Origin: Mauremys mutica
Taxonomy: Eukaryota; Chordata; Testudines; Geoemydidae
Length of the DNA stretch: 64,000 nt
Reading direction: 5' to 3'
Assembly (NCBI RefSeq): GCF_020497125.1
Contig: NC_059081.1
Location: forward strand, 14,541,105 to 14,605,104
A program made the position numbers and the translations under genes. Below, piece by piece: positions 33,766 through 43,833 of the stretch. The first letter of the stretch is position 1. Each line of letters starts with the position of its first letter. The notes beneath the pieces are model-generated. The model worked only from the letters and a program-made list of their open reading frames with translations, made no database searches and was not told the origin of the DNA.

Positions 33766-33900
33766 GATTTCAGTGGTAGCCATGTTAATCTGTATCAGCA
33801 AAAAAACCGAGGAGTCCTTGTGGAACCTTAGAGGCTATGCCCAAATAACCTTGTTAGTCTATAAGATGCCCCAAGGACTCCTCATTTCCCCCCGCCCCCC
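33766..33900 (+). mobile_element. Turtle SINE with fold-back arms
   Basis: The plus-strand head (GTGGTAGCCATGTTAATCTG, then CGAGGAGTCCTTGTGGAACC, TTAGAGGCT) is followed by TTGTTAGTCTATAAGATGCC and CCAAGGACTCCTCATTT, a reverse-complement copy of the same segment (33804-33840 against 33851-33887, several mismatches). Flanks AAAGCTA (33759-33765 and 33901-33907) may be a short TSD. It is older than the 57.4-kb fold-back because the arms have diverged. Confidence 0.78.
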
Positions 33901-33907
33901 AAAGCTA

Positions 33908-35386
33908 ATCTTCCACAACTAATCATCCAGACCTTCTCATGTTTTGCATGATGATTTGTCTGTGCTTCCCTGCTCCCTTGCAGGATTACCACTCACAGGC
34001 AGGATTACTGTCCAGAACACCCTCTTTTTCTAGGTGTTTTCATTTATTCTAAACTTAAATAAAGACATCAGCTTTAACCTGAGCTTTTTCTGACTTAGGT
34101 GTTTTTAGGGTTTTTTGTCTGCAAGAATTTTTGTTTCATCCTTTGCCTCTCTGATTCAGAAGGGATTGAACACAAATCCTTTACTACTTGGATTGGAGGT
34201 AATGAAGACCTATTTGGTCTGGCAGCCAGCAGCATACGTGTGCATCTTCATGCAGAGTCCTGACAGTTTCTCACACCTTACTTCAACTTGCATTACAATA
34301 TAAACACACACATGCATGCACCCAACCACCTGAGAATGAAGACTTGTCCTAAATTTAAATGCACAACCACTTCTACTTCTATATTATATTTCTTCCAGTC
34401 TTTTTTGCCTGGGTAGGATATGCGCTCTGGGGAATTTGAAGATTCAGAAGTGATATCCAAGGAGGTGCAATTTGTACTCTTACATTCAGCTGGACTCCAA
34501 CTTTGTCCCCTAGACCAACTTACACCCAGTGTACTGACCTTGTTAAAGAGATTTAGTTGGTGTCATTTGCCCATCAAGGAGCCTGAAGAAAGGGCAAGAT
34601 AATACAACTTGAGGCTGCTTGATTCTTGATGTTTGGCCATAAAATGTGATTTATAAGAGTGACGACGTTTAGAATCCTCTCTCTTTTATGCCATAGCTGG
34701 TTGTTTACTGAGACTTCAGTATAAAGGTGCTACATGCGGAAAGCAAAACATAATTGCTGCAGTAGTTATTGCTGTTTTCCACACTTAGCCTAGATTTCTC
34801 TTTGTATGTATTAGAAGTAAATGCAGTAGAAGGACTCCTGATTTCCTGACAGTGTCACTTTTTAGCACAATCAGATAAATAAAAATAGGTGCTTTCATTC
34901 AACAGTGACAAGCTGAAGAGGCAAGGGGAGACAACACAATTTTCACAGTAACAAGTTAACAGAAACCAATGCAAAATGCAATATATAATCTTTCTACCAC
35001 ATCTTCATCATGTCAGAAACTGACATAAAACTATCATCTTGAAGGGTTTTCTTGTATCTGCTCATACATTACATCTGCTTGTTATTAAACTAGACTTTTC
35101 TTTCAGAAATATTACATTGATTCATTTCTGTTCCATTCCTTTCACCTCTAAAATTGCTCAACAGCAAAACTAATAAAAAGCTTTTCTTGGACAAAATAAG
35201 AGACATTACACCTTTTAAATCACCTAGTGCTTTCTGTCCTCCCACAGGATTTCTTGCTTCTATTGATACAAACTATAGAATAATTGAGGCTGAGCGTCTA
35301 GCTTTTTTCAAACCGCTATTTCATCTCTGTTTTATCTTTGGTAATATAGAACTGGCACCTTTATTCATTATTACAAGATTGTACTA
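33908..35386. other. No gene recognised
   Basis: AT-rich with low visible repeat content. No supported feature. Confidence 0.4.
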
Positions 35387-35566
35387 CAGTGGAAACTTCT
35401 AATAACCATTTTTTCCACAGGACAGCTTCACTATAAGCAGAGGCTCATTATAACCAGAAAGGCAGTTTCCACATTACAATGCATTAAAACAATCTGTGGC
35501 TTTCATATTTGACTTCATCATTATCCGAGTTTCGTTGTCATTGCTCCCTTTAAGGGGACTTCATTG
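35387..35566. mobile_element. pogo/Tigger-like MITE, ~180 bp
   Basis: It starts CAGTGGAAACTTCTAATAAC after TA and ends AAGGGGACTTCATTG before TA. The terminal blocks are imperfect inverted repeats, and internal words (TCATTATAACCAGAAAGG, CATTATCCGAGTTTCGTTGT) are of the kind seen in Tc1/mariner-pogo relatives. TA duplication at 35385-35386 and 35567-35568. Non-coding. Confidence 0.55.
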
Positions 35567-35568
35567 TA

Positions 35569-36299
35569 TTGTTATCTAAGCAAGAGTGTATTATTTGACA
35601 TAGATGAGACATGGCACACAAGATTTGACACCTGGGGTGTCACAGATAAAAAGCAGCCATTGGCCAAATTGTTTCCATTGAATTGCATGTAAAGACATGT
35701 AGGACTAAAGATTCTAAATGGCTGCCAAACTTGTGCTTTATATCTTGTTGCATCTAAATTCTGCAAGACGCCGAGCACCTCCACTCAAGGAAATTGCCAA
35801 AGATCCTCCACTCAAGGAATTGCCTTCCAAGAGGCACTCAGCAATTTTGCAAGACTGAGATGCACGAAGACTTAGGGGCAGATGATAAAATGTCTTAGGC
35901 TTGCAAGGGGTTCTCATTTAGCTGATGGAAATTGTGAACATGTAGCACCTTATAGAATTGGGCCCTTAGCTGCAAAATAGTAAGGCTTTTGTGTGTGCGC
36001 AATATCTCAGATATCAGTGAGCAAACTGTATTTAATTACACAGCTTTTTTTCCCAATGCACTTTTCATTTGCACGTGCAAACTGGATTGTTAGACATCTA
36101 ATTACCAAATGTACATGCATAATTATAGTTAATGTATCCTCACCAGATATCGTGCACTGACAACATAGGTGCCAAAGAGAGATTTGTGCAAAATCAAAGA
36201 CCAGTTTGAATCCCCTTAGAATATTTGGTCAATGAGGTTCAGCTACAGAGCTCTGTGTGATACTTTGTTGAATGCTCACTCTTTTATAAACTCTGAAGC
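35569..36299. other. No gene recognised
   Basis: AT-rich. A local near-repeat CCTCCACTCAAGGAA(A)TTGCC occurs twice at about 35776 and 35806. Nothing else supported. Confidence 0.4.
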
Positions 36300-36307
36300 C
36301 CTCAAGG

Positions 36308-37523
36308 TAGGATTGCCAACTTTCTAATCACACAGAACTGAACACCCTCCCCGAGGCTCCACCCACTACATTCCCCGTCCCTCAGTGGCTCACTCTCCCT
36401 GCCACCACCCAAGTGAGGGTGGAGGTATTGGGGCATGCAGGGCCGGCTCCAGACCCCAGCGTGCCAAGCGTGTGCTTGGGGCGGCGTGCCGCGGGATGGC
36501 GGCAGGCGGCTCCGGTGGACCTCCCGCAGGCATGCCTGGGGAGGGTCCACTGGTCCCGCGGCTTCGGTGGAGCATCCGCAGGCGTGCCTGTGGGAGGTCC
36601 ACCAGAGCCGCGGGACCAGCGGACCCTCTGCAGGCACGTCTGCAGGAGGTCCACCAGAGCTGCGGGACTGGCAACCGCCAGAGCGCCCCCCGCGGCGTGC
36701 CGCCCTGCTTGGGGCGGCGCAATTCCTGGGGGCATGGGAGGGGTTGGGGGCTCTAAATGGGGATGTGGGCTCTTGGGTGGGGCCAGAAATGAGGGGCTCA
36801 GGGTGCAGGAGGGGGCTCTGGGCTGGGACAGGGAATTGGGGTGCAGGAGGGAGTGAGGACTCTGGCTGGGGGTGTGGGCTCTGGGGTGGGGCCGGGGATG
36901 AGAGGTTTGGGATGCAGGAGGGGCTCCAGGATAGGGGGTGGGGCTGAGGGATTTGGAATGTGGGAGGGGGCTGTAGTTTGAAGCAGGGGGGGTTGGGGTG
37001 TAGAAGAGGTGAGGGCTTGGGGTGTGGGAGGCTTTGGGGTGCAGGAGGGGCTCCAGGTGTTGGGCGGGGGGCTCAGGGCTGGGGTAGGGGGCTGGGGCAT
37101 GGGCTTACCTTGGGCAGCTCCTGGTCAGTGGTGCAGCAGGGCTAAGGCAGGCTGCCTGTCTGTCCGTCCTGGCTCCGTGCTGCACCCTGCAACCGTCCAG
37201 CAGGTCTGGCTCCTAGGTGGGGGGGCAGACAGCTCCAGGACATGCTGCTCCCCCCCAGCTCCCATTGGCCGAGTGCCGAGCCATTGCTCGGGCAGCACAT
37301 GGAGCCCTGTGGCCCCCTGGCCTAGAAGCCAGACCGTCTGGTCGCTTCTGGGGGACAGCGTGGTGCCCCAGGACAGGTAGGAACTAGTCTGCCTGAATGC
37401 CACAGCACCACTGACTGGCTTTTAACGGACCAGTCGGCGATGCTGACTGGAGCCACCAGGGTCCCTTTTCGGCAGGGTGTTCTGGTTTAAAAAAAAAAAA
37501 AAAGTGGACACCTGGTCATCCTA
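36308..37523. mobile_element. hAT-type element, GC-rich, with nested insertion
   Basis: The left end TAGGATTGCC and the right end GGTCATCCTA are inverted relative to each other. The flanks are CCTCAAGG on both sides exactly (36300-36307 and 37524-37531), an 8-bp TSD. The interior has long GGGGTGCAGGAGGGG-type tracts and, near the right, TGACTGGAGCCACCAGGGTC, which in reverse matches the 18012 element. A second element (36438-36728) is inserted in it. Overlapping frames of 100-170 codons on both strands come from GC-rich repetition and show no protein family. Confidence 0.87.
36438..36728. mobile_element. Nested hAT-like insertion, 291 bp
   Basis: It begins CAGGGCCGGCTCCAGACC and ends GCGGCGCAATTCCTG, flanked exactly by GGGGCATG (36430-36437 and 36729-36736). 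The TIRs beyond CAGG/CCTG are weak. The interior carries three or four imperfect repeats of a GTCCACC(A/G)GAGC...GCAGG unit of about 50-60 bp and mirror copies of CTTGGGGCGGCG near both ends. Confidence 0.75.
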
Positions 37524-37733
37524 CCTCAAGGTTTAATTCAACTTAGAGCTTCACTTACTTTTTAATTAGAGGTGAGTGAACTCTGGAAACAATTGTCCCA
37601 AAAAGCTATTTTTGAAGATGCTCTTCAGCTTTGACTTTTTTTTTTTTTGCAGCCTCAAGTCAATGACTAGTGTCAAAGTGCAACAATACTCAAACAATCA
37701 GATGAAAACTCTATAGGGCACTGTAGCGAGTCG

Positions 37734-38342
37734 GTGTGGCTCCCCTCCTGCCCAGCAGAGGGCGCTCCCTCCCAGAAGCCAAGCTGGGCTGAGCCACCAC
37801 TTCCTGTCCCCGCCCCCCGGAAGTCAAGGGGCGGGACAGGAAGTAGAAAAGGAGAACGCCAGAGCTCAGTCAGGAGCCAGCCACCGCCGCGAGCAGACGT
37901 GCCGGCGGGAGCTCCGGACTGGGAACCCTCCAGGACCCGAGGCGGCGATCCGGACTGGCCTCCACTGCCCCGCGCCCGGTACGAAGAGGAACCTGCGGAA
38001 CTTCCCCGGGATTGGAACCCGGAGCAGCCGCCAGGACTTCCTCCCGCCCGGTACGAGGAGGAGCCGCCGCCGCCGTTTCCGCCCTGCTGTTACCCAGAGG
38101 AGCCGTCGGAGGCAGCCGGGCCGGACTTCCCGCAGGAGTTGCCGGACCTGCCCCCAAGCCCTGGTCCCGAGGAGCCCATGCAGATGGACTGGCCCGATCT
38201 CCCGGAGACCGAGGAGCAGGTACCCACGGAGGGGGAGATGGACTGTAGCCCGGGGATAGCCGACCCCTGTCAGGCTATAGGCACCGAGGTGCCCATGTCG
38301 GTGTGTTTCGGTCAGGACCCCACTGACCAGCGGCCGTGCTAG
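37734..38342 (+). other. GC-rich open frame of unknown meaning, 202 codons
   Basis: The frame starts at GTG, not ATG, and lies inside the LTR-like element. The predicted product is Pro/Glu-rich with a repeated RYEEEP motif (about residues 81 and 104) and an acidic PMQMDWPDLPETEEQ segment. There is no known domain, signal peptide or membrane segment. It could be relict gag-like or leader sequence or a composition artefact. The frame matches that of the 38604-38849 and 38868-39563 open stretches downstream. Confidence 0.3.
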
Positions 38343-38655
38343 CCGCTAATAGGGCCCCGGGCTGGGACACAGTGGAGTGGGTGGGCCTGTGTCCCCCCTG
38401 CCACCCCACTCACGGGTGGCAGTCTCCCCCTCTCCCCAGCGCTCAGACTTAGGCTTAACTGAACTACTGCTCAGCCCTGCCTAAGGGACTGAGCCCTCTG
38501 TGTGTTGTTGCCCGCCCTGAGCTAGGGCTTGGGCTCATAGACTTGAACTGCTGTTGCCCCGCCCTGACTGAGGGCCTGGGCTTCCACTAACTGGCTGGGT
38601 GCCTTGTGTTCAGCCCCTGCCAGAGGGTCTGAACCTGTGAACCTTCAGATATTGG

Positions 38656-38859
38656 GACTGATTGCTGTTACCCAAGCCCCTGCTTCAGAGGGCCTGGGTC
38701 TATTGAGACTGGTTGCTGTTACCCAAGCCCCTGCGCCAGAGGGCCTGGGTCTATTGAGTTTGGTTGCTGTTACCCAAGTCCCTGTTCCAGAGGGCCTGGG
38801 TTTATTAGGACTGATTGCTGTTACCCAAGCCCCTGCCCCAGAGGGCTAGGGCTTATCTG
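38656..38859 (+). repeat. Minisatellite, four 51-bp units
   Basis: Units begin GACTG(A/G)TTGCTGTTACCCAA or variants at 38656, 38707, 38758 and 38809, exactly 51 bp apart. Each includes CAGAGGGCCTGGG. More degenerate units extend upstream to about 38450. Confidence 0.92.
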
Positions 38860-38880
38860 AACTGCTGTTGCCCTGCCCTG

Positions 38881-39555
38881 CTCCTGAGGGCCAGGGCTTC
38901 TCTGAACTGCTGGTGCCCGGCCCTGCTCCAGAGGGCCAGGGCTTAGCTGAACTGTTGTTGCCCTGCCCTGCTCCAGAGGGCCAGGGCTTAGCTGAACTGT
39001 TGTTGCCCTGCCCTGCTCCAGAGGGCCGGGGCTTATTCGAACTGCTGTTGCCCGGCCCTGCTCCAGAGGGCCGGGGCTTATTCGAACTGCTGTTGCCCTG
39101 CCCTGCTCCTGAGGGCCAGGGCTTCTCTGAACTGCTGGTGCCCGGCCCTGCTCCAGAGGGCCAGGGCTTAGCTGAACTGTTGTTGCCCTGCCCTGCTCCA
39201 GAGGGCCAGGGCTTAGCTGAACTGTTGTTGCCCTGCCCTGCTCCAGAGGGCCGGGGCTTATTCGAACTGCTGTTGCCCTGCCCTGCTCCAGAGGGCCGGG
39301 GCTTATTCGAACTGCTGTTGCCCTGCCCTGCTCCAGAGGGCCGGGGCTTATTCGAACTGCTGTTGCCCTGCCCTGCTCCAGAGGGCCAGGGCTTAGCTGA
39401 ACTGTTGTTGCCCTGCCCTGCTCCAGAGGGCCAGGGCTTGTTCGAACCGCTGTTGCCCTGCCCTGCTCCAGAGGGCCGGGGCCTATTCGAACTGCTGTTG
39501 CCCTGCCCTGCTCCAGGGGGCCAGGGCTTATCTGGGCTACTGTTGCCCAGCCCCT
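38881..39555 (+). repeat. Minisatellite, fifteen 45-bp units with higher-order repeat
   Basis: Units of 45 bp start at CTCC(A/T)GAGGGCC, in perfect register from 38881 to 39511. A five-unit block (types by the codons after GAGGGC: CAGGGCTTC, CAGGGCTTA twice, CGGGGCTTA twice) recurs 225 bp later (38881 and 39106). The open frame 38868-39563 merely reads the array (15-residue period, APEGQGLAELLLPCP type). The other plus-strand frames contain a stop in units of the CTTAGCTGAAC type. Confidence 0.95.
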
Positions 39556-39734
39556 GCTCCTGAGGGCCTGGGCCTATTTGAACTGCTGTTGGCCAGCCCC
39601 TGCACCAGAGGGCCTGGCGGTCTAACGTTGTTCCCTGTGACTCCTAAAGGACCAGCAGAAGAAAAGAAGCGAGTCGGTGTGGCTCCCCTCCCGCCAGCCG
39701 GAGAGTTGAGCCCCGACCAACAGCTTACAGGCAC

Positions 39735-42680
39735 CTATCCAGACTTATTTTAAAATATGTGATTGTGACACAGGGTCAGCTGGATCTCCGAGATCAGAGC
39801 CTAAAAATTCAAGGGATACGAGGTTATATACCAGTGCATTGGCAGCAAGATTACAATACCAAAAAAAGAAAAGAAAAAAGGGGAAAAAGCACAACCCCGT
39901 GCACTAGCAACAATATTTAAAAAAACAAAAACAGACACAACCCCTATCTCTGAACAGACTTCCTTTCCTGTGCCTTTGTGTAGCGATCACTAGAAGTCTA
40001 TCCTTGGACGGACATACCCCAGACTGCCTGTCCTCTCCAATCCCTTTACTTTCTCTCATTTTATATCCTGGACTAGCTTATCAGAGATCATAAATTGATT
40101 AGAATATGAACAGATAGGGTCTGATCCTGTCAGTTGTGATGTATCCTTGACTCCTGTTCCTTTCAATTTGAGCTGAGTGTGCTCTGCATCTTGTAGGGCT
40201 GAGCCACTAAAGAGTAAAGCACTGATGCCTTGTGGTGTCAGGGCAAGATGCAGAGTGCCCATCTGGTTTAGATATTTATACATTTAAGAAAAGGGGCAGC
40301 CCTCTTTTAGCTTGGGTGGAAACACTAATGTTACAAAGTCCCAGGGTGGCTTTTTAAAAGCCAGAACGTAACTGAGTTCTATTGGAATAGAACAAGACCC
40401 AATCCTAACTCAGAGAACCCAAGCCTTCGGGGCAAATTATTGTCTGATCATTTCTAATTCTCCCTACTATTCCAGTCTAGATGATGGGGGGCACTGTGCT
40501 TTGATATATGGTAAATTCCTTCTTCATTCAAATTGAGACTGTTTTCCAATCACATCTCTCACTGTGTTCTTCCTCTCAGGCAGTCTATTTGATTAAAAGG
40601 CTGTGCAAGTTAGCATACATTGTAAAATATTCAGAAGGCTGAGGGAATCCATAAGTGAATATAAAAGCACAATTAGATAAATCAGGATTAGCTCCTTGCA
40701 AGTACATTAGCAGCACTAGTAGGAGGTGGTATATTCTTAAGAGTCTGTCAACATTTCCATTATAAACTGTGCCCTAAAGGTATGACCCAGGTATTAATTC
40801 ATATTGAGTTGTAACTTGGACTATGAATTATTTTAGGCTAAATTCAGATAAATAGCTCTAGTTAAAAACAAACACCTGTGTAAGGATGTTTCAGGACCAC
40901 CAACCAGGTCTACAGGTTACCATGCAAACCTAGCAAAGCAGACAGCCACTGCTTGCTGTTGCAGACAAAAAGGACTGCTAGCTCCAAGTTCAAATCTAAG
41001 CAACAGGTTTATTTCGGCATAGATATAGAATGCTGCACCCCTGTGATCAGGTGAGATATGGCAGGCCACTTTGGCTACACTTACATCAACGCAGGCTTGC
41101 ATCACAATACGCTCCCTTTATACCCAAGATAACACCCTACTTTTATCAACACTCTCTCTCCCCTCTGCTTTGTTATATAATTGATATTTGTGACCCCTAA
41201 TGACCTTCTGCTTATTAGCATTAACAAAACTTATTATTTGACAGGGACTTCCCTTGTTTTCCCTGATTATGTTTAGCAGGCTGTCTCTTTGGTTTGTACC
41301 AAGTCAGGGATATTCCAAAAATAGAATAATGGAATATTTAGTAAGCTAAAAAGGCTGTTTCCATTTATTCAGAAGTCGTACTGACACTAAATTATGCCAA
41401 CATTTATATTTGTTACTTTCACATTTACGTATATATTACTAGCCAATATACATCCATTACATATTTAGGCCCTTACCATCTTACGTGAGTAAGTTCATCT
41501 AATCATAGCATCACTTCCCTACAGCCTGTATGCAGTTCCCTCCCTCAGATCCTCACCACTCTTGAGGGTTCTGTGGGTTTTAGTTAAATGCCCCAGGTCC
41601 TGTCTCCTGGACCCCATTCCCCTGGATCAGCATTTTCTTCCTGATTATGGAGTCTCCTCTCACTCCTGCAGCAAGCTTTCCTCCTCCTTCAGCTCTGGCA
41701 GTCAATAGGTTTCCCTCACATGGAGAGCAGATCCCTTTGTGTTCCCTGAAACTCCCAGAGGCTTTTTTTAAAAGCCATTTCTAGCACCTTGTTTTTATTT
41801 ACTTTTTTTCCTACTGCTCCAACCCCTTGTCCTGCAGACTACCTGAACAGAGCTGGTATTTTCTCCTGGGCTGAAGCCACCATATCATAACTTGGTGCTC
41901 CATTTGAAAGAAATACTGTTCCAGTAATCACTCTCAATTATTCCTAGTCTGGGAGATACGTGACACCAGCCTGAGTAGCAAATGGCTGATTCAATATACA
42001 CTGAGGCATTTCATGATACAACAATTTCACAAAGCCAACCAGAGTTCATGTTTCACAGAGACGAATTTCTCAAACTGTCAGTCTTACCCTCTCACAAATG
42101 CTTCAGAAATTTAGCTTGCTTTTCCCATTTGTTTTTCACTGAATTATGTGGAACGTCTGGTGGACTGGAAATTTAAAATGAAATATGTTACTCTTCCAAA
42201 TGTGGAGCAGTTCAAAGCCATCCTAACAAAATAGACTGCAGGTGTGATGTGCTTTTATTCTCCCCTTATAGCATAGTTTCCTTCTCTTAATATACCATTC
42301 ATATACATTAAAAATGCCCTGGATGATGATTTCAAGTCATTCACTCACGCGTTGACTGTGGCCTGGCTCCTGAATGCTGTTCTGTGCAGGTATAACCTTG
42401 GGCCTATCTGCATTCTATGGACTTTGGTGTACCTGGACAAAATGTCTTGCAGGATCAAGGCCTGATGTCAGAGCTATTTTAAACAATCCTATGTGGGTGA
42501 TATACCTTAATTTTTTAAAATTCAGTTTCCACATTAATAAAACTTGGCTGTTTTTGAATGTATTCTAATGTTTCCAGTGTTTGTCATGCGCCAAACACTT
42601 TTCCCTGTTCTCTGTTTTTGCTATGTTGTGAACAGCCAAGGAAAATCTCAATAGTTATTAAACAAGCACCCTCGTCTTAA
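39735..42680. other. No gene recognised; possible LTR-like stretch at 40900-41480
   Basis: The 40900-41480 stretch (GGTTTATTTCGGCATAGATA, CGCTCCCTTTATACCCAAGA, GACAGGGACTTCCCTTG) could be an old minus-oriented LTR, but I found neither ends nor a partner. A-rich runs lie at about 39865-39930. The rest shows nothing supported. Confidence 0.3.
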
Positions 42681-42689
42681 AGCAGATTG

Positions 42690-42960
42690 ACTTGGGGAAA
42701 AAAATCCAGGAACTCTCTGTATTCCCAGAGTGTGACTGTGTAACACTTTTCTGAAATGGAAGATTTGATGCAGGTTTATTGGGAAGATTGTGAATGGTGA
42801 GAGCTGGCTTATTGAGCAGAGGCCTCACCATTGCTTTCTTCAGGGCATGTGACACAGTACCCTCCTTTAACACACTGCTCCAATAATGAGCCCAGTATCG
42901 CTCTGCCAACATTAACCTGCCAAGATAGGCATTGATCCAAATCAGAGGGCGATGCCCCTA
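42690..42960 (-). pseudogene. Fossil non-LTR reverse-transcriptase fragment
   Basis: On the minus strand one frame reads VLKEGTVSHALKKAMVRPLL, NKPALTIHNLPN and KPASNLPF. This pattern of a KxAxVxPLLKKP segment followed by an RPxSNLPF-like segment is typical of Jockey-superfamily (CR1/L2/Rex-like) LINE reverse transcriptases. Just upstream, in another frame, DLDQCLSWQV resembles the LDPCPSWL motif that precedes it in such elements, so there is at least one frameshift. Catalytic-domain motifs (the YxDD region) are not seen. Old and dead. Confidence 0.6.
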
Positions 42961-43661
42961 AGCACTTCCAGTAAATAAATCACGCTGGCTGATAGTCAAG
43001 ACGAGAAAACCCTACTGTCAAGACGTTGCTCTGGAATCATAAAGCTCAGTCCAGGCCATCTGCAAAATATCACACAAATTCCCCACACTGCAAAACTTTG
43101 ATTGTTTCCAAGTGGAGGCAGTTCACATTAACCAGGCCAGCTAGGACTCAGAAGTAGTTGGCTGTGAGAGCTTCTATGGCTACCCCGCTTTAATATATAT
43201 TTTCTGGCTCTCCAGTGGCAAAGTTATATCAGCTTAGAATCCCTTACTCTCGCTTACACATAGGTGAGAGACTCTTTTAGACTATCTAGTTTTAAAGTGC
43301 CAGGTTCTGATACCCTAACTCATAGTGAGCAGCATCTTACTCCATCAGTCTTCTCATTGATGTCAGTAGAATTGTCTATGGGATAAGCTGTTACTGAACA
43401 TGAGGAGTCTGGCCCTCAATGAGTGCTATGAAATCTAACTTACACCTTCTTATGCATAACTTTTTTGCATTAATGGGCACTAGTGTTTGTTCTTGCTCTA
43501 ATTTGCTTAGTCTTTCATCTCTATGCAGGGATTAAAAATATTTTTAAAAGCTGCTTCCCACTATCTTTTTCTCATCTCCATTGCAACGTTTCAATTTTTG
43601 TATAATACAAAGAATAATCACTTTGCCAGGTTTGGAACAGGAATTTTGCATCAAGTGGTAG
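42961..43661. other. No gene recognised
   Basis: No supported feature. The upstream part of the LINE fragment may extend a little into it. Confidence 0.35.
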
Positions 43662-43673
43662 GTGATAGAACTG

Positions 43674-43821
43674 CCCCTGGAAATTTCCACTACATGCATC
43701 CGACGAAGTGGGTATTCACCCACGGACGCTCATGCTCCAAAACGTCTGTTAGTCTATCAGGTGCCACAGGACACTCTGCTGCTTTTACAGATCCAGACTA
43801 ACACGGCTACCCCTCTGATAC
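43674..43821 (-). mobile_element. Turtle tRNA-type SINE with perfect 12-bp TSD
   Basis: On the plus strand: CATGCATCCGACGAAGTGGG, TATTCACCCACGGACGCTCA, ACGTCTGTTAGTCTATCAGG, TGCCACAGGACACTCTGCTG, CAGATCCAGACTAACACGGC, TACCCCTCTGATAC. This is a nearly complete SINE in reverse, head at the right. GTGATAGAACTG flanks both sides exactly (43662-43673 and 43822-43833). It gives the normal, non-folded layout of the family. Confidence 0.95.
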
Positions 43822-43833
43822 GTGATAGAACTG

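Larger units (their letters stand above)
37722..39729 (+). mobile_element. LTR-like element carrying a minisatellite, 2.0 kb
   Basis: It starts TGTAGCGAGTCGGTGTGG and ends CAACAGCTTACA, and GGCAC lies outside both ends (37717-37721 and 39730-39734). TG...CA ends with a 5-bp TSD fit an LTR-class integration. The start motif GCGAGTCGGTGTGGCTCCCC recurs at 39669, 60 bp before the end, directly after a purine-rich AGAAGAAAAGAA that resembles a polypurine tract. A TATA-like AGTAGAAAAGG lies at about 37843. Possible readings are a solo LTR with internal duplication, a miniature element with short terminal repeats, or a DIRS/Ngaro-type split repeat. No gag, pol or recombinase is seen. Confidence 0.55.

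Noticed and set aside
36382..37403. Overlapping frames of 92-170 codons on both strands
   Set aside because: All lie within the nested GC-rich hAT elements. Openness in several frames on both strands is explained by composition and internal repetition.
38656..39555. CRISPR-like regular array
   Set aside because: Units are contiguous tandem repeats without unique spacers, in vertebrate DNA.
38868..39563. 231-codon repetitive protein
   Set aside because: It is a readout of the 45-bp minisatellite and has no ATG-context or domain support. Kept only as an observation on frame retention.
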